A DNA stretch of 64,000 bases from Ferrovibrio sp041906005 (GTDB lineage Bacteria; Pseudomonadota; Alphaproteobacteria; Ferrovibrionales; Ferrovibrionaceae). Made by a program: the position numbers and the translations under genes. The notes beneath the pieces are model-generated. The model did not search any database and had not been told where the DNA came from. It worked only from the letters and a program-made list of their open reading frames with translations. Shown piece after piece: positions 16,363 to 26,056 of this stretch (the stretch's first letter is position 1; every line of letters starts with the position of its first letter). The stretch lies in the NCBI RefSeq assembly GCF_041906005.1, contig NZ_JAYRJY010000001.1:1426001-1490000 (forward strand), given 5' to 3'.

Positions 16363-16402
16363 CTCAGCCCCAGGATCTCAGCCCCAGGATCTCAGCCCCA
16401 GG
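16363..16402. repeat. 14-bp tandem repeat at the htpX 3' end
   Basis: CTCAGCCCCAGGAT occurs twice in full and a third time as its first 12 bases. The last copy encodes the end of htpX (minus), including the stop codon at 16392-16394. The repeats fill the short gap between two convergent genes and probably arose by slippage. Confidence 0.85.
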
Positions 16403-17369
16403 GGCCGCCGCGGCGGCTGCCGCCCGAGCGCGGCACTGAGCTGGTGCCTGAACTGGTGCCTGAACTGGCGCCTGGGCTGCCGCCGCCCGAATAGGCCGGC
16501 GCGGCACGATAACCGCCGCCGCGCACATTGGCGGCCAGCTGCATCAGCGCGGCAACGCGGTTCTCGGTGCTGGGATGGGTCGAGAACAGGTTGTCCATGC
16601 CCCGGCCATGCAGCGGGTTGATGATGAACATGTGTGCCGTGGCGGGATTGTGCTCGGCCTGCTCGTTGGGAATGCGCTCGGCCGCGCCGGAGATGCGCTG
16701 CAGGGCCGAGGCTAGCCAGGTGGGGTCGCCCGAGATTTCCGCGCCCATGCGGTCGGCGGCATATTCGCGGCTGCGGCTGATCGCCATTTGCACCAGCATT
16801 GCGGCGATGGGGGCCAGGATCATGATGGCGATCGAGCCGATGATGCCCAGCGGGTTGTTGCGGTTGTCCGACGAGCCGCCGAAGAACATGGCAAAATTCG
16901 CCAGCATGCCGATGGCGCCGGCCAGCGTGGCGGTGATCGTCATGATCAGGGTGTCGCGGTTCTTCACATGGGCCAGCTCATGCGCCATCACGCCGGCGAT
17001 CTCCTCGCGGCTCAGGCTGTGCAGCAGGCCGGTGGTGGCGGCCACGGCGGCGTTTTCCGGATTGCGGCCGGTGGCGAAGGCGTTGGGCTGGTCGTTGTCG
17101 ATCACGTAGACGCGCGGCATCGGCAGGCCGGCGCGCTGCGACAGTTCGGCGATCATGCCGTGGAATTCCGGCGCGGTCTGGGCGTCCACCTCGCGCGCGC
17201 CATACATCGACAGCACCATTCTGTCGCTGTTCCAGTAGGCGAACAGGTTCATGGCGGCGGCCAGTCCCAGGGCGATCAGCATGCCCGCCTCGCCGCCGAT
17301 CAGGAAGCCGACTGCGCCGAACAGCGCCATCAGGCCCGCCAGCAGGATAGCCGTCTTCATGTAATTCAT
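16392..17369 (-). CDS. htpX: HtpX membrane zinc metalloprotease
   Basis: 325 residues, M48-family protease for quality control of inner-membrane proteins. Two N-terminal membrane helices, the catalytic zinc motif in AGVMAHELAHVKNRD (HELAH, about residues 128-132), two further hydrophobic segments, and the downstream Glu ligand in SREYAADRMGA. After LFSTHPSTENRVAALMQLA there is a low-complexity Gly/Ser/Arg tail (GASSGTSSGTSS then GGSRRGGPWG) longer than usual and partly coded by short DNA repeats. Convergent with the ABC exporter, divergent from the DUF1674 gene. Confidence 0.95.
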   Translation of the reverse strand: MNYMKTAILLAGLMALFGAVGFLIGGEAGMLIALGLAAAMNLFAYWNSDRMVLSMYGAREVDAQTAPEFHGMIAELSQRAGLPMPRVYVIDNDQPNAFATGRNPENAAVAATTGLLHSLSREEIAGVMAHELAHVKNRDTLIMTITATLAGAIGMLANFAMFFGGSSDNRNNPLGIIGSIAIMILAPIAAMLVQMAISRSREYAADRMGAEISGDPTWLASALQRISGAAERIPNEQAEHNPATAHMFIINPLHGRGMDNLFSTHPSTENRVAALMQLAANVRGGGYRAAPAYSGGGSPGASSGTSSGTSSVPRSGGSRRGGPWG

Positions 17370-17420
17370 CGTCTTCGGTCCTCTTTCCCGGGTGACTTAA
17401 CAAGCCGCCCGCACCGTTAT

Positions 17421-17690
17421 ATGTATGCAGGGTCGATCCCTGCGCAAGACATCCCAGCCGTGACCAGCAACACCAGACCGACCGGACAGCCCGATCCCAG
17501 CCTCGACGGCGAGAGCGGTAAGGCCATTGTCGATACCCGGCCGATCGACCCGAAGACGGGCAAACCGCTGGCGCCGGCCAAACCGGCCGTGAAACTGACC
17601 CAGGCGCCCGGCGAGGAAAACGGCCCCCAGGGCCCGGAACCCACCCGCTACGGCGACTGGGAACGCAAGGGCATCGTCTCCGACTTCTGA
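17421..17690 (+). CDS. DUF1674 (SDHAF4-like) protein
   Basis: Up to 89 residues. The C-terminal block GPEPTRYGDWERKGIVSDF is the diagnostic DUF1674 ending, whose eukaryotic relative SDHAF4 assists flavinylated succinate dehydrogenase assembly. The N-terminal half is Pro/Lys-rich and probably disordered. The start is uncertain: ATG 17421 or GTG 17460; neither has a strong ribosome binding site. It is divergent from htpX and precedes argG. An assembly-factor role is carried over from the family. Confidence 0.85.
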   Translation: MYAGSIPAQDIPAVTSNTRPTGQPDPSLDGESGKAIVDTRPIDPKTGKPLAPAKPAVKLTQAPGEENGPQGPEPTRYGDWERKGIVSDF

Positions 17691-17747
17691 AGGCGATTTA
17701 GGGTTCGATTAAGCCAAAATTGGGGCATTCCGGCAGAAGCCGGCGGC

Positions 17748-17775
17748 TTGCATGCCCCCCGCGCCTGCCTATACT
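17748..17775 (+). promoter_or_regulatory. Sigma-70-type promoter of argG
   Basis: TTGCAT and TATACT separated by 16 bases, 38 bases before the argG ATG, in otherwise GC-rich DNA. The position predicts a leader of about 30 bases. Confidence 0.55.
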
Positions 17776-17812
17776 CCGGCCCGATTTTCCCGGCTTTTGA
17801 GGAGTATGCCCG

Positions 17813-19033
<1,221 letters not shown>

Positions 19034-19070
19034 GAGAAAGGCTAAGCGCCGGTTTCAGCGGTTTTCCGCA

Positions 19071-19100
19071 AAAAGGCGGGCTTTGCGGCCCGCCTTTTTT
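19071..19100 (+). terminator. Rho-independent terminator of argG
   Basis: GGCGGGC/GCCCGCC stem with a six-base loop, preceded by A residues and followed by TTTTTT; 41 bases past the argG stop. The flanking A and T tracts make it potentially bidirectional. Confidence 0.92.
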
Positions 19101-19205
19101 ATTGCCCATCCCGTTTTTGTCACAGGCCGCCCCGATCTGGTCGCAACCGGCGCGGCCAGCCGCCGGCTACCCTGCCTTCACCTCTGTAGAAGACAGGAGA
19201 CCGCC

Positions 19206-19436
19206 ATGCCGACGACCACGCGCATCCACGCCGTCAGCGTCTATCGCAGCATCCCGCGTTCCACCGAGCGGTATATGGAGGAGCGGCTGTGGCAGCGCGC
19301 GCTGCAGCGCCTGGAAGGCCCGAAGCAGAAGCCCGCACCGGCGCGCAAGAAAAAGGCCCGCCAGACCAAATCCTTTGCCGCCATCCTGCGCGCCATCCGC
19401 AACGGCCTCGGCCGCCACGTCGACATGTATGTCTGA
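19206..19436 (+). CDS. Small basic protein of unknown function
   Basis: 76 residues, strongly basic (KQKPAPARKKKARQTKS), no membrane segment, not recognised. ATG 19206 is preceded by ACAGGAG, a good ribosome binding site. It stands alone between argG and the convergent ECF41 sigma gene. TGTCACA about 90 bases upstream (19116-19122) resembles the -35 of the nearby ECF41 promoter but lacks a correctly spaced CGTC. A nucleic-acid-binding role is conceivable from charge only. Confidence 0.5.
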   Translation: MPTTTRIHAVSVYRSIPRSTERYMEERLWQRALQRLEGPKQKPAPARKKKARQTKSFAAILRAIRNGLGRHVDMYV

Positions 19437-19459
19437 CGTCGTTTCCGCCTGACGCTTGC

Positions 19460-20368
19460 TCACGCCGCCGCCGGCAGCCGCGCCAGCTTGTCGGGGTTGC
19501 GGATGATGAACACGTTGCGCACCGCGCCATCCACAATGTCGACCGCCATCGCCAGATAGGGTTTGTCGCCGTCGAACAGCAGCCAGCCCGGCTGGCCGTT
19601 GATGCGCACCGCCATGCCACGCAGCGTGTCGGGCTGCTTGCGGCGCACGCCGACGAAAAAGCGCACCACCTTTTCGGCGCCATGGATCACGTTCAGCGCC
19701 GCCGCCGCCTTGCCGCCGCCATCCGACCAGATCATCGCATCCTCGGCCAGCAGGCCGGCGAACATCCGCGCATCGCCCGCGCGCGTGGCGGCAGCAAAGC
19801 GTTCGGCCAGCCGTTTTGCCTCGACTGAATCGGCGGCGAAACGCGGGCGCTGGTCCTTCAGGTGTTTCTGCGCGCGGCTGACCAGCTGGCGGCAGGCGAC
19901 TTCCGATTTCTGCAGCGCGGCCGCGATCTGCGGATAATCGTAATCAAAAGCCTCGCGCAGCAGCCAGGCGGCGCGTTCGGCCGGCGTGAGGCGTTCCAGC
20001 ACCAGCAGCATCGCCATGGAAAGATCGTCGGCCTGCTCATGGGCGGCATCGGCGCCGGGCGTCGGATCGGGCAGGCTGACCTCCAGTTCCACCAGCGGTT
20101 CGGGCAACCAGACGCCGGGATACTGGGCGCGTTCCAGCTTGGCGGCGCGCAGGCGGTCGATGCACAGCCGCGTGCAGGCGGTGACCAGCCAGGCTTCCGG
20201 ATTCTGGATCGCCCCCGCGTCGCTGCGGTGCCAGCGCAGGAAGGTGTCCTGCACGGCATCCTCGGCATCGCCGACGCTGGCCAGCATGCGATAGGCCAGG
20301 CCGAACAGCCGGCGGCGATGCTGCTCGAAGGTCGCGGTCTTGGCGTCGGTCGCCGGCGCGGTCGGCAT
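19460..20368 (-). CDS. ECF41-type RNA polymerase sigma factor (SigJ-like, SnoaL C-terminus)
   Basis: 302 residues. Sigma region 2 (FGLAYRMLASVGDAEDAVQDTFLRWHRSD) and region 4 (LTPAERAAWLLREAFDYDYPQIAAALQKSEVACRQLVSRAQKHL) are followed by a SnoaL-like domain of about 110 residues. The three ECF41 hallmarks are all present: WLPEP in the linker, DGGGK in the SnoaL domain and NPDKL at the C-terminus. In this group the C-terminal extension replaces an anti-sigma factor and modulates activity. It starts one base after the stop of the AhpD/CMD-like gene, and both lie downstream of a matching promoter at 21351-21377, implying autoregulation. Confidence 0.93.
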   Translation of the reverse strand: MPTAPATDAKTATFEQHRRRLFGLAYRMLASVGDAEDAVQDTFLRWHRSDAGAIQNPEAWLVTACTRLCIDRLRAAKLERAQYPGVWLPEPLVELEVSLPDPTPGADAAHEQADDLSMAMLLVLERLTPAERAAWLLREAFDYDYPQIAAALQKSEVACRQLVSRAQKHLKDQRPRFAADSVEAKRLAERFAAATRAGDARMFAGLLAEDAMIWSDGGGKAAAALNVIHGAEKVVRFFVGVRRKQPDTLRGMAVRINGQPGWLLFDGDKPYLAMAVDIVDGAVRNVFIIRNPDKLARLPAAA

Positions 20369-20369
20369 G

Positions 20370-21317
20370 TCAGGCCACCTTCAGAGGGATCAGGCTGCAA
20401 CTCTTGGCATAGCCCAGGGCCCGCTTCAAGACGGGATAGAAGCGCGCCAGACCCAAGGCAATGGCGAGATCGAACATGGCGCGGCGGCCGAGCTGACGCT
20501 GCAACTGCTCGGCCAGCGTTTCCAGCGCCGGATCGTTTTCCGCCGCCGCGCGGCCGAAGCGCAACGCCAAAGCCTGCAGCGGCGGCAGATCGGTGAGGCG
20601 GTTGTCGAGCGCGGCCTGCAGATGCGCCGGCGCGATGCCGTCCTTCAGCGCCAGATTGACATGGATCTGCACGCACTCGCCGCAATCGTCGACCTGCACG
20701 GCCCCCAGCGTCGCGAAATGCAGGGCCTCGGCCGGCGCGGTCACATCCTGCCGGCCCAGGCCGGCGATCACACCGAGCTTCGCCAGCAGGGCCGGTGCCA
20801 CGCGACCGATCTCGCGCATGTAGTCCATGCGTACACCGAGATACTGCTCCGATGCCGCCACGCGCCGCTCGATCAACGCCGCCGGCGCTAGCCTGGCCAG
20901 CGTGGCCGTGGAGGGACGCGGCAGGACCAGCGCGATCGCCAGCACGGCCGGCAGATGGATGCCCAGCACTTCGACGGCCAGCGCGGCGGCATGGGCATGG
21001 CCGGCCACCAGCGTCTCGACCAGATGAATGCCCGCATGCAGGCCGAGGAATACCGCCGCCGGCAGCAGGCCGCCGCGCTGGCCGCGCCGGGCCGCCCAGG
21101 CGGCACCCAGGCCGGTGGCGATGAAGGCCGCGCCGATATCGCGCACAAAATGGTCGTTGAACGGGCCGGTGCCGCTCACCCCCGGCACGCCGGCATACCA
21201 GCCGCCGGGCATGATCAGCATGAACAGGCCGTTCAGCACGAGGCCGGCGGCCAGCAGGGCCGTCAAAACACGCCAGAGCGGGCCGGGCGCGGGAGTCAGG
21301 CTGGAGGCGGTCGTCAT
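20370..21317 (-). CDS. Membrane protein fused to an AhpD/carboxymuconolactone-decarboxylase-like domain
   Basis: 315 residues from ATG 21317. The N-terminal 130 residues form about four membrane segments (WRVLTALLAAGLVLNGLFML; FVRDIGAAFIATGLGAAWAA; FLGLHAGIHLVETL; LPAVLAIALVL). The rest is an AhpD/CMD-like domain carrying the redox motif DDCGECVQIHVN (CxxC followed by His, at about residue 215), typical of peroxiredoxin-partner alkylhydroperoxidases. CMD proteins are the classic genomic partners of ECF41 sigma factors; here a membrane anchor is fused to it. First gene after the ECF41-type promoter. Confidence 0.85.
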   Translation of the reverse strand: MTTASSLTPAPGPLWRVLTALLAAGLVLNGLFMLIMPGGWYAGVPGVSGTGPFNDHFVRDIGAAFIATGLGAAWAARRGQRGGLLPAAVFLGLHAGIHLVETLVAGHAHAAALAVEVLGIHLPAVLAIALVLPRPSTATLARLAPAALIERRVAASEQYLGVRMDYMREIGRVAPALLAKLGVIAGLGRQDVTAPAEALHFATLGAVQVDDCGECVQIHVNLALKDGIAPAHLQAALDNRLTDLPPLQALALRFGRAAAENDPALETLAEQLQRQLGRRAMFDLAIALGLARFYPVLKRALGYAKSCSLIPLKVA

Positions 21318-21350
21318 GGGGCTATCCTTTTTTCTGTGGATACCCCCGAA

Positions 21351-21377
21351 GACGGCCGGCCTGCGGATTTTGTGACA
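21351..21377 (-). promoter_or_regulatory. ECF41-type promoter
   Basis: On the minus strand TGTCACA (21377-21371), exactly 16 bases, then CGTC (21354-21351), 34 bases before the start of the membrane-CMD gene. This equals the published ECF41 consensus TGTCACA-N16-CGTC and points to autoregulation of the two-gene unit. Confidence 0.88.
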
Positions 21378-21400
21378 GGCCGCTCTTATCCAGCCGCCTT

Positions 21401-22663
21401 TTATTCGGCTGCCTGGCGCAAGGCCTCCTGCTTGGCGCGCTCGGTTGCCTGCCGGTTGCGCCGCTTGATCCACCACATGAAAAAGCCGGTGACGGCAAAC
21501 AGCGGGATGATCACGCCCGAGACGAAGACCAGGAATTTGTAGAATCCGCCCAGGCCGGTGCCGTAATGCAGCGCGCGCTGCCAGGCAATGATCGCCTCGC
21601 CTGTCGAAAAGGTCTTCGGATCGAACACGTCGATCACCTGGGCGCGCCAGGGATCGATCAGCACGGTAATGCCCGGGGCGCCGTCTTCCGGTGTGCCGCG
21701 CACCAGACCGATGCGCAGGGCCTGGTCCGGCCGGGTCGGCAGGAAGGCATTCAGGAAGCGTGCATCGGGGACCTGCTCCTGCGCCAGGACCAGCCCCTCG
21801 GCCAGGCCAATCCGGCTGCCGCCCCGGATCGGCTCGACACGGGCCTGGAACATTGCCGCCCGCATGTCGCGTCCCGGGAACACGGCATTCACCGCCGCCG
21901 AGATCTGCTGCGGGAAAGCCAGATAGACCCCGGTGAAATTCACCAGCATGAACAGCAGCAGGCTCCAGATGCCCACCGCGCCATGCAGGTCGCGATGCAG
22001 CCGCAGGCCCTTCGCTCCCTTGCGGATGGTGAAGGCGGCCTTCCATTGTCCGTTTCGCGGCCACCAGATCACCAGCCCGGTGCAGCCCAGCACCAGCATG
22101 GCGATGCCGAGCCAGCCGACCAGCTCACGCCCCAGGCCGCCCGCGATGAACAGATGGCCGTGCAGGTCATGGAAGAAACGCACCCAGCCGGTCATGGCCT
22201 GCTGGGTTTCAATCGGCTGCGCCGTCACCGGATCGAGCAGGATTTGCAGGCTGCCGGCAAAAGGACTGACCCGTGGAATCGCCGCCTGCGCCTGGCCCGG
22301 CGCCGCCGGTTCGGCATTGCGCATCGCCGGCCGTTCATCGGCCATGCCGGGGCGCGACAGCCGCACGGCGGCGGGCTCGCCCGGTTCGGCCGGCCAGCGC
22401 ACGGCGATGGGAATCCGGCCCGGCTCGCTATTGGCGGCCTGCGCGGCTTCGATCAGCTCGGCCGGACTGCGCCATTCGCCGGGCGTGGTGACCTGGGGTT
22501 CACCCTGGCCGAACAGATGCTCCAGATCATGGGCATAGACCAGTACGCTGCCGGTAACACCCATCATCACCAGCGGCAGCAACAGGATCAGTCCGGTCCA
22601 TAAATGAACCTGTTCCAGCCAGTAGCGCAGGCCGCGGCGTTGCGGTTTGGATTTGCCAGCCAT
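21401..22663 (-). CDS. PepSY-associated membrane protein (siderophore/ferric reductase type)
   Basis: 420 residues from ATG 22663. Four membrane helices with the PepSY_TM layout: HLWTGLILLLPLVMMGVTGSVLVY, the FFHDLHGHLFIAGGLGRELVGWLGIAM segment, LRLHRDLHGAVGIWSLLLFMLVNFTGVYL, and FVSGVIIPLFAVTGFFMWW. The conserved His residues in the first three are potential haem ligands. Family members (PiuB/FsrB-like) reduce ferric siderophores at the inner membrane. It follows a PiuC-type dioxygenase and a siderophore receptor in the same direction. Confidence 0.88.
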   Translation of the reverse strand: MAGKSKPQRRGLRYWLEQVHLWTGLILLLPLVMMGVTGSVLVYAHDLEHLFGQGEPQVTTPGEWRSPAELIEAAQAANSEPGRIPIAVRWPAEPGEPAAVRLSRPGMADERPAMRNAEPAAPGQAQAAIPRVSPFAGSLQILLDPVTAQPIETQQAMTGWVRFFHDLHGHLFIAGGLGRELVGWLGIAMLVLGCTGLVIWWPRNGQWKAAFTIRKGAKGLRLHRDLHGAVGIWSLLLFMLVNFTGVYLAFPQQISAAVNAVFPGRDMRAAMFQARVEPIRGGSRIGLAEGLVLAQEQVPDARFLNAFLPTRPDQALRIGLVRGTPEDGAPGITVLIDPWRAQVIDVFDPKTFSTGEAIIAWQRALHYGTGLGGFYKFLVFVSGVIIPLFAVTGFFMWWIKRRNRQATERAKQEALRQAAE

Positions 22664-22685
22664 GGAGCGGGAGCCTCGTATCGTC

Positions 22686-23369
22686 TTAGCTGTCGGCCCA
22701 GCGCCGCAGCAGGTTGTGGTAGATGGCGGTGAGCTGCAGGACCTGCGGATCGGCATTGCCGTGCCGCATCACCAGCTGCTGGATCGAGGTGTCGAGCTGG
22801 AACAGCAGCGCGCGCTGGCCGTCGTCGCGCACCATGCTCTGCAGCCAGAAGAAGCTGGCGATGCGGGCGCCGCGCGTCACCTCGGTCACGCGATGCAGGC
22901 TGGTCGAGGGATACAACACCATGTCGCCGGCCGGCAGCTTCACCCGATGCTCGCCATAGGTATCCTCCACCACCAGCTCGCCGCCCTCGTATTCCTCCGG
23001 ATCGGCCAGGAACAGCGTGCAGGACAGATCGGTACGGATGCGGAAGTCGCTGCCGGCCAGCGGCCGGATCGCGTTGTCGACATGGTTGCCGAAGGATTCG
23101 CCGCCGGCATAGCGGTTGAACAAGGGCGGAAAGACCTTGAGCGGCAGGGCGGCAGAGATGAAGCGCGGGCTTTTTTCCAGCGCATCGAGGATCATGTCGC
23201 CCATCTGCCGCGCGGCCGGCGATCCCTCGGGCAATTGCATGTTGCGCTTGGCGAGCGCCGACTGGTGGCCGGACGTGACATTTCCGTCCACCCATTCGGC
23301 GGCATCAATCACCTGGCGGCATTGCGCGACCTGCTGACGGGTCAGCACCCGCTCGATATGCAGCATCAT
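22686..23369 (-). CDS. PiuC/YbiX-type Fe(II)/2-oxoglutarate dioxygenase (PKHD-type hydroxylase)
   Basis: 227 residues. The double-stranded beta-helix iron triad is visible: His/Asp in GNHVDNAIRP, the second His in YPSTSLHRVTEVTRG and the 2-oxoglutarate-binding Arg in ARIASFFW. The N-terminus MMLHIERVLTRQQVAQCRQVIDAAEWVDG is typical for PiuC/YbiX. Such genes are Fur-regulated companions of TonB siderophore receptors, as here (receptor 102 bases upstream). The precise substrate is not known. Confidence 0.93.
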   Translation of the reverse strand: MMLHIERVLTRQQVAQCRQVIDAAEWVDGNVTSGHQSALAKRNMQLPEGSPAARQMGDMILDALEKSPRFISAALPLKVFPPLFNRYAGGESFGNHVDNAIRPLAGSDFRIRTDLSCTLFLADPEEYEGGELVVEDTYGEHRVKLPAGDMVLYPSTSLHRVTEVTRGARIASFFWLQSMVRDDGQRALLFQLDTSIQQLVMRHGNADPQVLQLTAIYHNLLRRWADS

Positions 23370-23406
23370 GGTGTCGTCTCCACAGTATTACCGCCCGAAT
23401 GCACAT

Positions 23407-23437
23407 CGCCCCGCCCGGCGAATGCACGGGCGGGGCG
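23407..23437 (-). other. Perfect 11-bp hairpin between receptor and piuC
   Basis: CGCCCCGCCCG and CGGGCGGGGCG form an uninterrupted stem with a nine-base loop, 34 bases after the receptor stop. There is no T tract. It may be a processing or stabilising element that uncouples receptor from piuC expression. Confidence 0.55.
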
Positions 23438-23470
23438 CGGTTCTCCTGCGCGGATTGTCTTACGCGGTAC

Positions 23471-25693
23471 TCAGAACTTGAAGTTCGTCGTCAGCAACGC
23501 CGTGCGGCCCGGCGCCACGGTGGCGAACTGGCCGGCATGGGTGGCGTCGTAATAGGTTTCATCCAGCAGGTTCTGCACGTTCAGCTGCACATCCACATTC
23601 TCGGTCACCTTGTAGCCAACCATGGCATCGAAGCGCCAATAGGACGGCAGCTCGTAGGTATTCGCGGTATTGGCATAACGCCGCGCCGTGTAGATGGCGC
23701 CGCCGCCGACCACCCAGTCGCGCGTCAGGTCGTACGTGGTCCACAGGCTGATGTTATGCGGCGCAATCGACGGGAATTCCTTGCCATCGTTGCTGGCATT
23801 CGGACCATCGTCGACGATCTCGCTCTTCAGGAAGGTATAGCCGCCGAACAGCTTCCACGCCCTGGTCAGGTTGCCGGCAAATCCGACTTCGAAGCCATCC
23901 ACCCGCTGCTTGCCCACCGGCAGCTGCTCGGCGGTGTTGGTGACGCCGCTGACGCGGGCGTTCTCCTTCTCGGTGCGGAACACGGCGCCGGTCAGCGACA
24001 GCGTCTTGTTCAGCAGGTCCCACTTGGTGCCGAGTTCGTAGGAGCGGTTCTCCTCGGGCTTCAGGGTTTCATTATTGGCCGCGACATTGCCTTCGTCACC
24101 GCCCTCGCCGGCCGAACTGCCGACCGGATTGGTGGACGTGCCGTAGGCGACATAGATGCTGCCGTTGGGCATGGGCTTGTAGACCAGGCCGGTCTGGTAG
24201 TTCACGAAGGTGTCGTGCCGGCTGCCGTCGAATGCCCCGTTCTGGGTCGTGCCGTATGAATTGGTGCGATAATCATCCAGGCGCAGGCCCAGATTGAGAT
24301 CCCATTGCGGGGCCAGCGCGATGGTGTCGATGGCGTAAATCGCCATCGTGGCAACGCGCGTGTTGGCGAACTGGCTCGAGGTCGTGATCGTGCCGGTATA
24401 CGGATCCGACGAATTCGGGTTGTAGAGATCGCCCTGGGTCGACGAGGGGCTCAGCGTATAGCCGCGATTCTTGGTCTGCTCGCGGGCCAGCTCGATGCCG
24501 GTAATGGCGGCGTTCTTGAAGCCGCCAAGATCGAACTCGCTCTGCAGGTCGGTCTGGTTGACGACCGTCTCGGTATCGGCGTTGCGGCTGCGCGTCTCAC
24601 GCTCGATCCGGCCGTTCGTCAGGATGTTGACCGGCGACGTTGCCGTGCCGGTATTCCAGTCCGGCTTGGTGACGATGTAATGGTTCTGCGCATAGGCATA
24701 GCGCGTGGTGTTGCGCAGCACCGTGTTGTCGGTCAGATCGTGTTCCAGCTGCGCCGTCAGGCCGTCGTAATAGGTTTCGCGGAAATCCCGGCTGGTCAGG
24801 CCGTAGAAATTGTCGCGCGAAACGCTGATCGGCTTGCCGGTGCGCGGATCGAAGGTGTGGCCGTAATCGGGCAGACCATCGGTCTGGAAATGGAAGTAGC
24901 TGAGCGTGAGGCGGGTCGGCTTGTTCAGGCCGAAGGTCACGGTCGGCGCGAAACCGAACTTGGTGATATCCACCTCGTCGCGGCCGGCCACCTCGCCATC
25001 ATGCGCCATGGCGTTGATGCGGAAGGCGATGTTGTTGTCGATTACGCGATTGACGTCGGCGGTCGCCCGCTTGGTCATGTCGGTGCCCAGCGTCAGGCTG
25101 CCGGCGGTGAAATCCTCGGCCTTCGCGGTCTTGCTGACCAGGTTGAGCACGCCGCCGGTGGCGCCGCGGCCAACCATGGCGCCGCTCGGCCCCTTGGTGA
25201 CCTCCACCTGCTCAAGATTGAACGTGTCGCGCGACTGCGCACCGGTATCGCGCAGTCCGTCGATATAGGTGCTGCTCATGGCGTCGAAGCCGCGGATGAA
25301 CGGCCGGTCGCCGATGGCGGTGCCGCCTTCGCCCGAACCCAGGCTTATGCCCGGGGTGGTGCGCAGCACTTCGGTCAGCGATGTGGCGGCGCGCTCCTGG
25401 ATCACCTCCTGCGGGATCACGGTCACCGACTTGGGTGTGTCCAGAAGCGGCGCGGTGAATTTCGGCGAGGCCGACTGCTCGACCCTGTACCCCTCGGCTG
25501 CGGCCGGCTTTTCGCCCTCGACGGCAATGGTCGGCAGCTGGGCCGGTTGGCTGGCCTGCTGGGCCTGGGCCGGCAGGGCAGCGGCGCCGAGCGCGACAGC
25601 GGAAGCGGCGCCCAGCACATGCGGCGCGACGCGGCCCAGCCGCAGGCGGCCAACAGTGGGTTGCTGAATGGTCGGAAGGCTGGAATCAGCCAT
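23471..25693 (-). CDS. TonB-dependent catecholate-type siderophore receptor
   Basis: 740 residues, Fiu/FhuE-like. Signal region AVALGAAALPAQAQQ; plug domain with KSVTVIPQEVIQERAATSLTEVLRTTPGI, GDRPFIRGFDAMSSTYIDGLRD and VEVTKGPSGAMVGRGATGGVLNLV; barrel with VYVAYGTSTNP-type strands and the ending VAPGRTALLTTNFKF (C-terminal Phe). Imports a ferric siderophore across the outer membrane. It heads the minus-strand unit receptor-piuC-PepSY and shares a Fur-like control region with the divergent exporter genes. Confidence 0.94.
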   Translation of the reverse strand: MADSSLPTIQQPTVGRLRLGRVAPHVLGAASAVALGAAALPAQAQQASQPAQLPTIAVEGEKPAAAEGYRVEQSASPKFTAPLLDTPKSVTVIPQEVIQERAATSLTEVLRTTPGISLGSGEGGTAIGDRPFIRGFDAMSSTYIDGLRDTGAQSRDTFNLEQVEVTKGPSGAMVGRGATGGVLNLVSKTAKAEDFTAGSLTLGTDMTKRATADVNRVIDNNIAFRINAMAHDGEVAGRDEVDITKFGFAPTVTFGLNKPTRLTLSYFHFQTDGLPDYGHTFDPRTGKPISVSRDNFYGLTSRDFRETYYDGLTAQLEHDLTDNTVLRNTTRYAYAQNHYIVTKPDWNTGTATSPVNILTNGRIERETRSRNADTETVVNQTDLQSEFDLGGFKNAAITGIELAREQTKNRGYTLSPSSTQGDLYNPNSSDPYTGTITTSSQFANTRVATMAIYAIDTIALAPQWDLNLGLRLDDYRTNSYGTTQNGAFDGSRHDTFVNYQTGLVYKPMPNGSIYVAYGTSTNPVGSSAGEGGDEGNVAANNETLKPEENRSYELGTKWDLLNKTLSLTGAVFRTEKENARVSGVTNTAEQLPVGKQRVDGFEVGFAGNLTRAWKLFGGYTFLKSEIVDDGPNASNDGKEFPSIAPHNISLWTTYDLTRDWVVGGGAIYTARRYANTANTYELPSYWRFDAMVGYKVTENVDVQLNVQNLLDETYYDATHAGQFATVAPGRTALLTTNFKF

Positions 25694-25793
25694 GGTTCAC
25701 CCCCGGAACACGAGAAAAGGATGGAAACCTGGCTGGCGGGTCCGGCGCGGCAGGCCGCAAGGCCGGACTGGGCTGGCTTGGCAATTGATATGG

Positions 25794-25815
25794 CCGCGGA
25801 AATCAGTCTCCGCGG
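25794..25815. other. Inverted repeat in the receptor leader
   Basis: CCGCGGA and TCCGCGG with an eight-base loop, about 100 bases upstream of the receptor start within the 363-base gap 25694-26056. Potential leader hairpin. The rest of the gap holds the Fur-like sites and no gene. Confidence 0.3.
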
Positions 25816-25888
25816 ACACAGCCGTGGCGGGACTTTTTTAGCCGCCCGCATCTGGCGGACAGGGACATAGCATTGCTATTGGTAATAT

Positions 25889-25920
25889 TGCAACTGATTA
25901 TCACTAGTATAATTATCAAT
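25889..25920. promoter_or_regulatory. Fur-like operator region between divergent iron genes
   Basis: TGCAACTGATTATCACTAGTA followed by TATAATTATCAAT contains several overlapping GATAAT/ATTATC-type hexamers in an AT-rich island. It sits about 200 bases before the siderophore receptor and about 140 bases before the exporter genes, the expected place for joint iron repression. Site seen; Fur binding inferred. Confidence 0.6.
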
Positions 25921-26056
25921 GTGGCCCTGCCGCCACACCAGCCCTGCCGCCATCCCCTTCCATGTTCGGTCATCCGGTCCGAGTATTGTCAGGTCCAGCG
26001 CAGGACTCCGGCGGCAAGCCCGTTTAACCCGTAAACCCTTCATTTGGCCTCGTATT

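Noticed and set aside
19116..19140. Second ECF41 promoter upstream of the small basic gene
   Set aside because: TGTCACA is present, but 16 bases later the sequence is TCGC, not CGTC.
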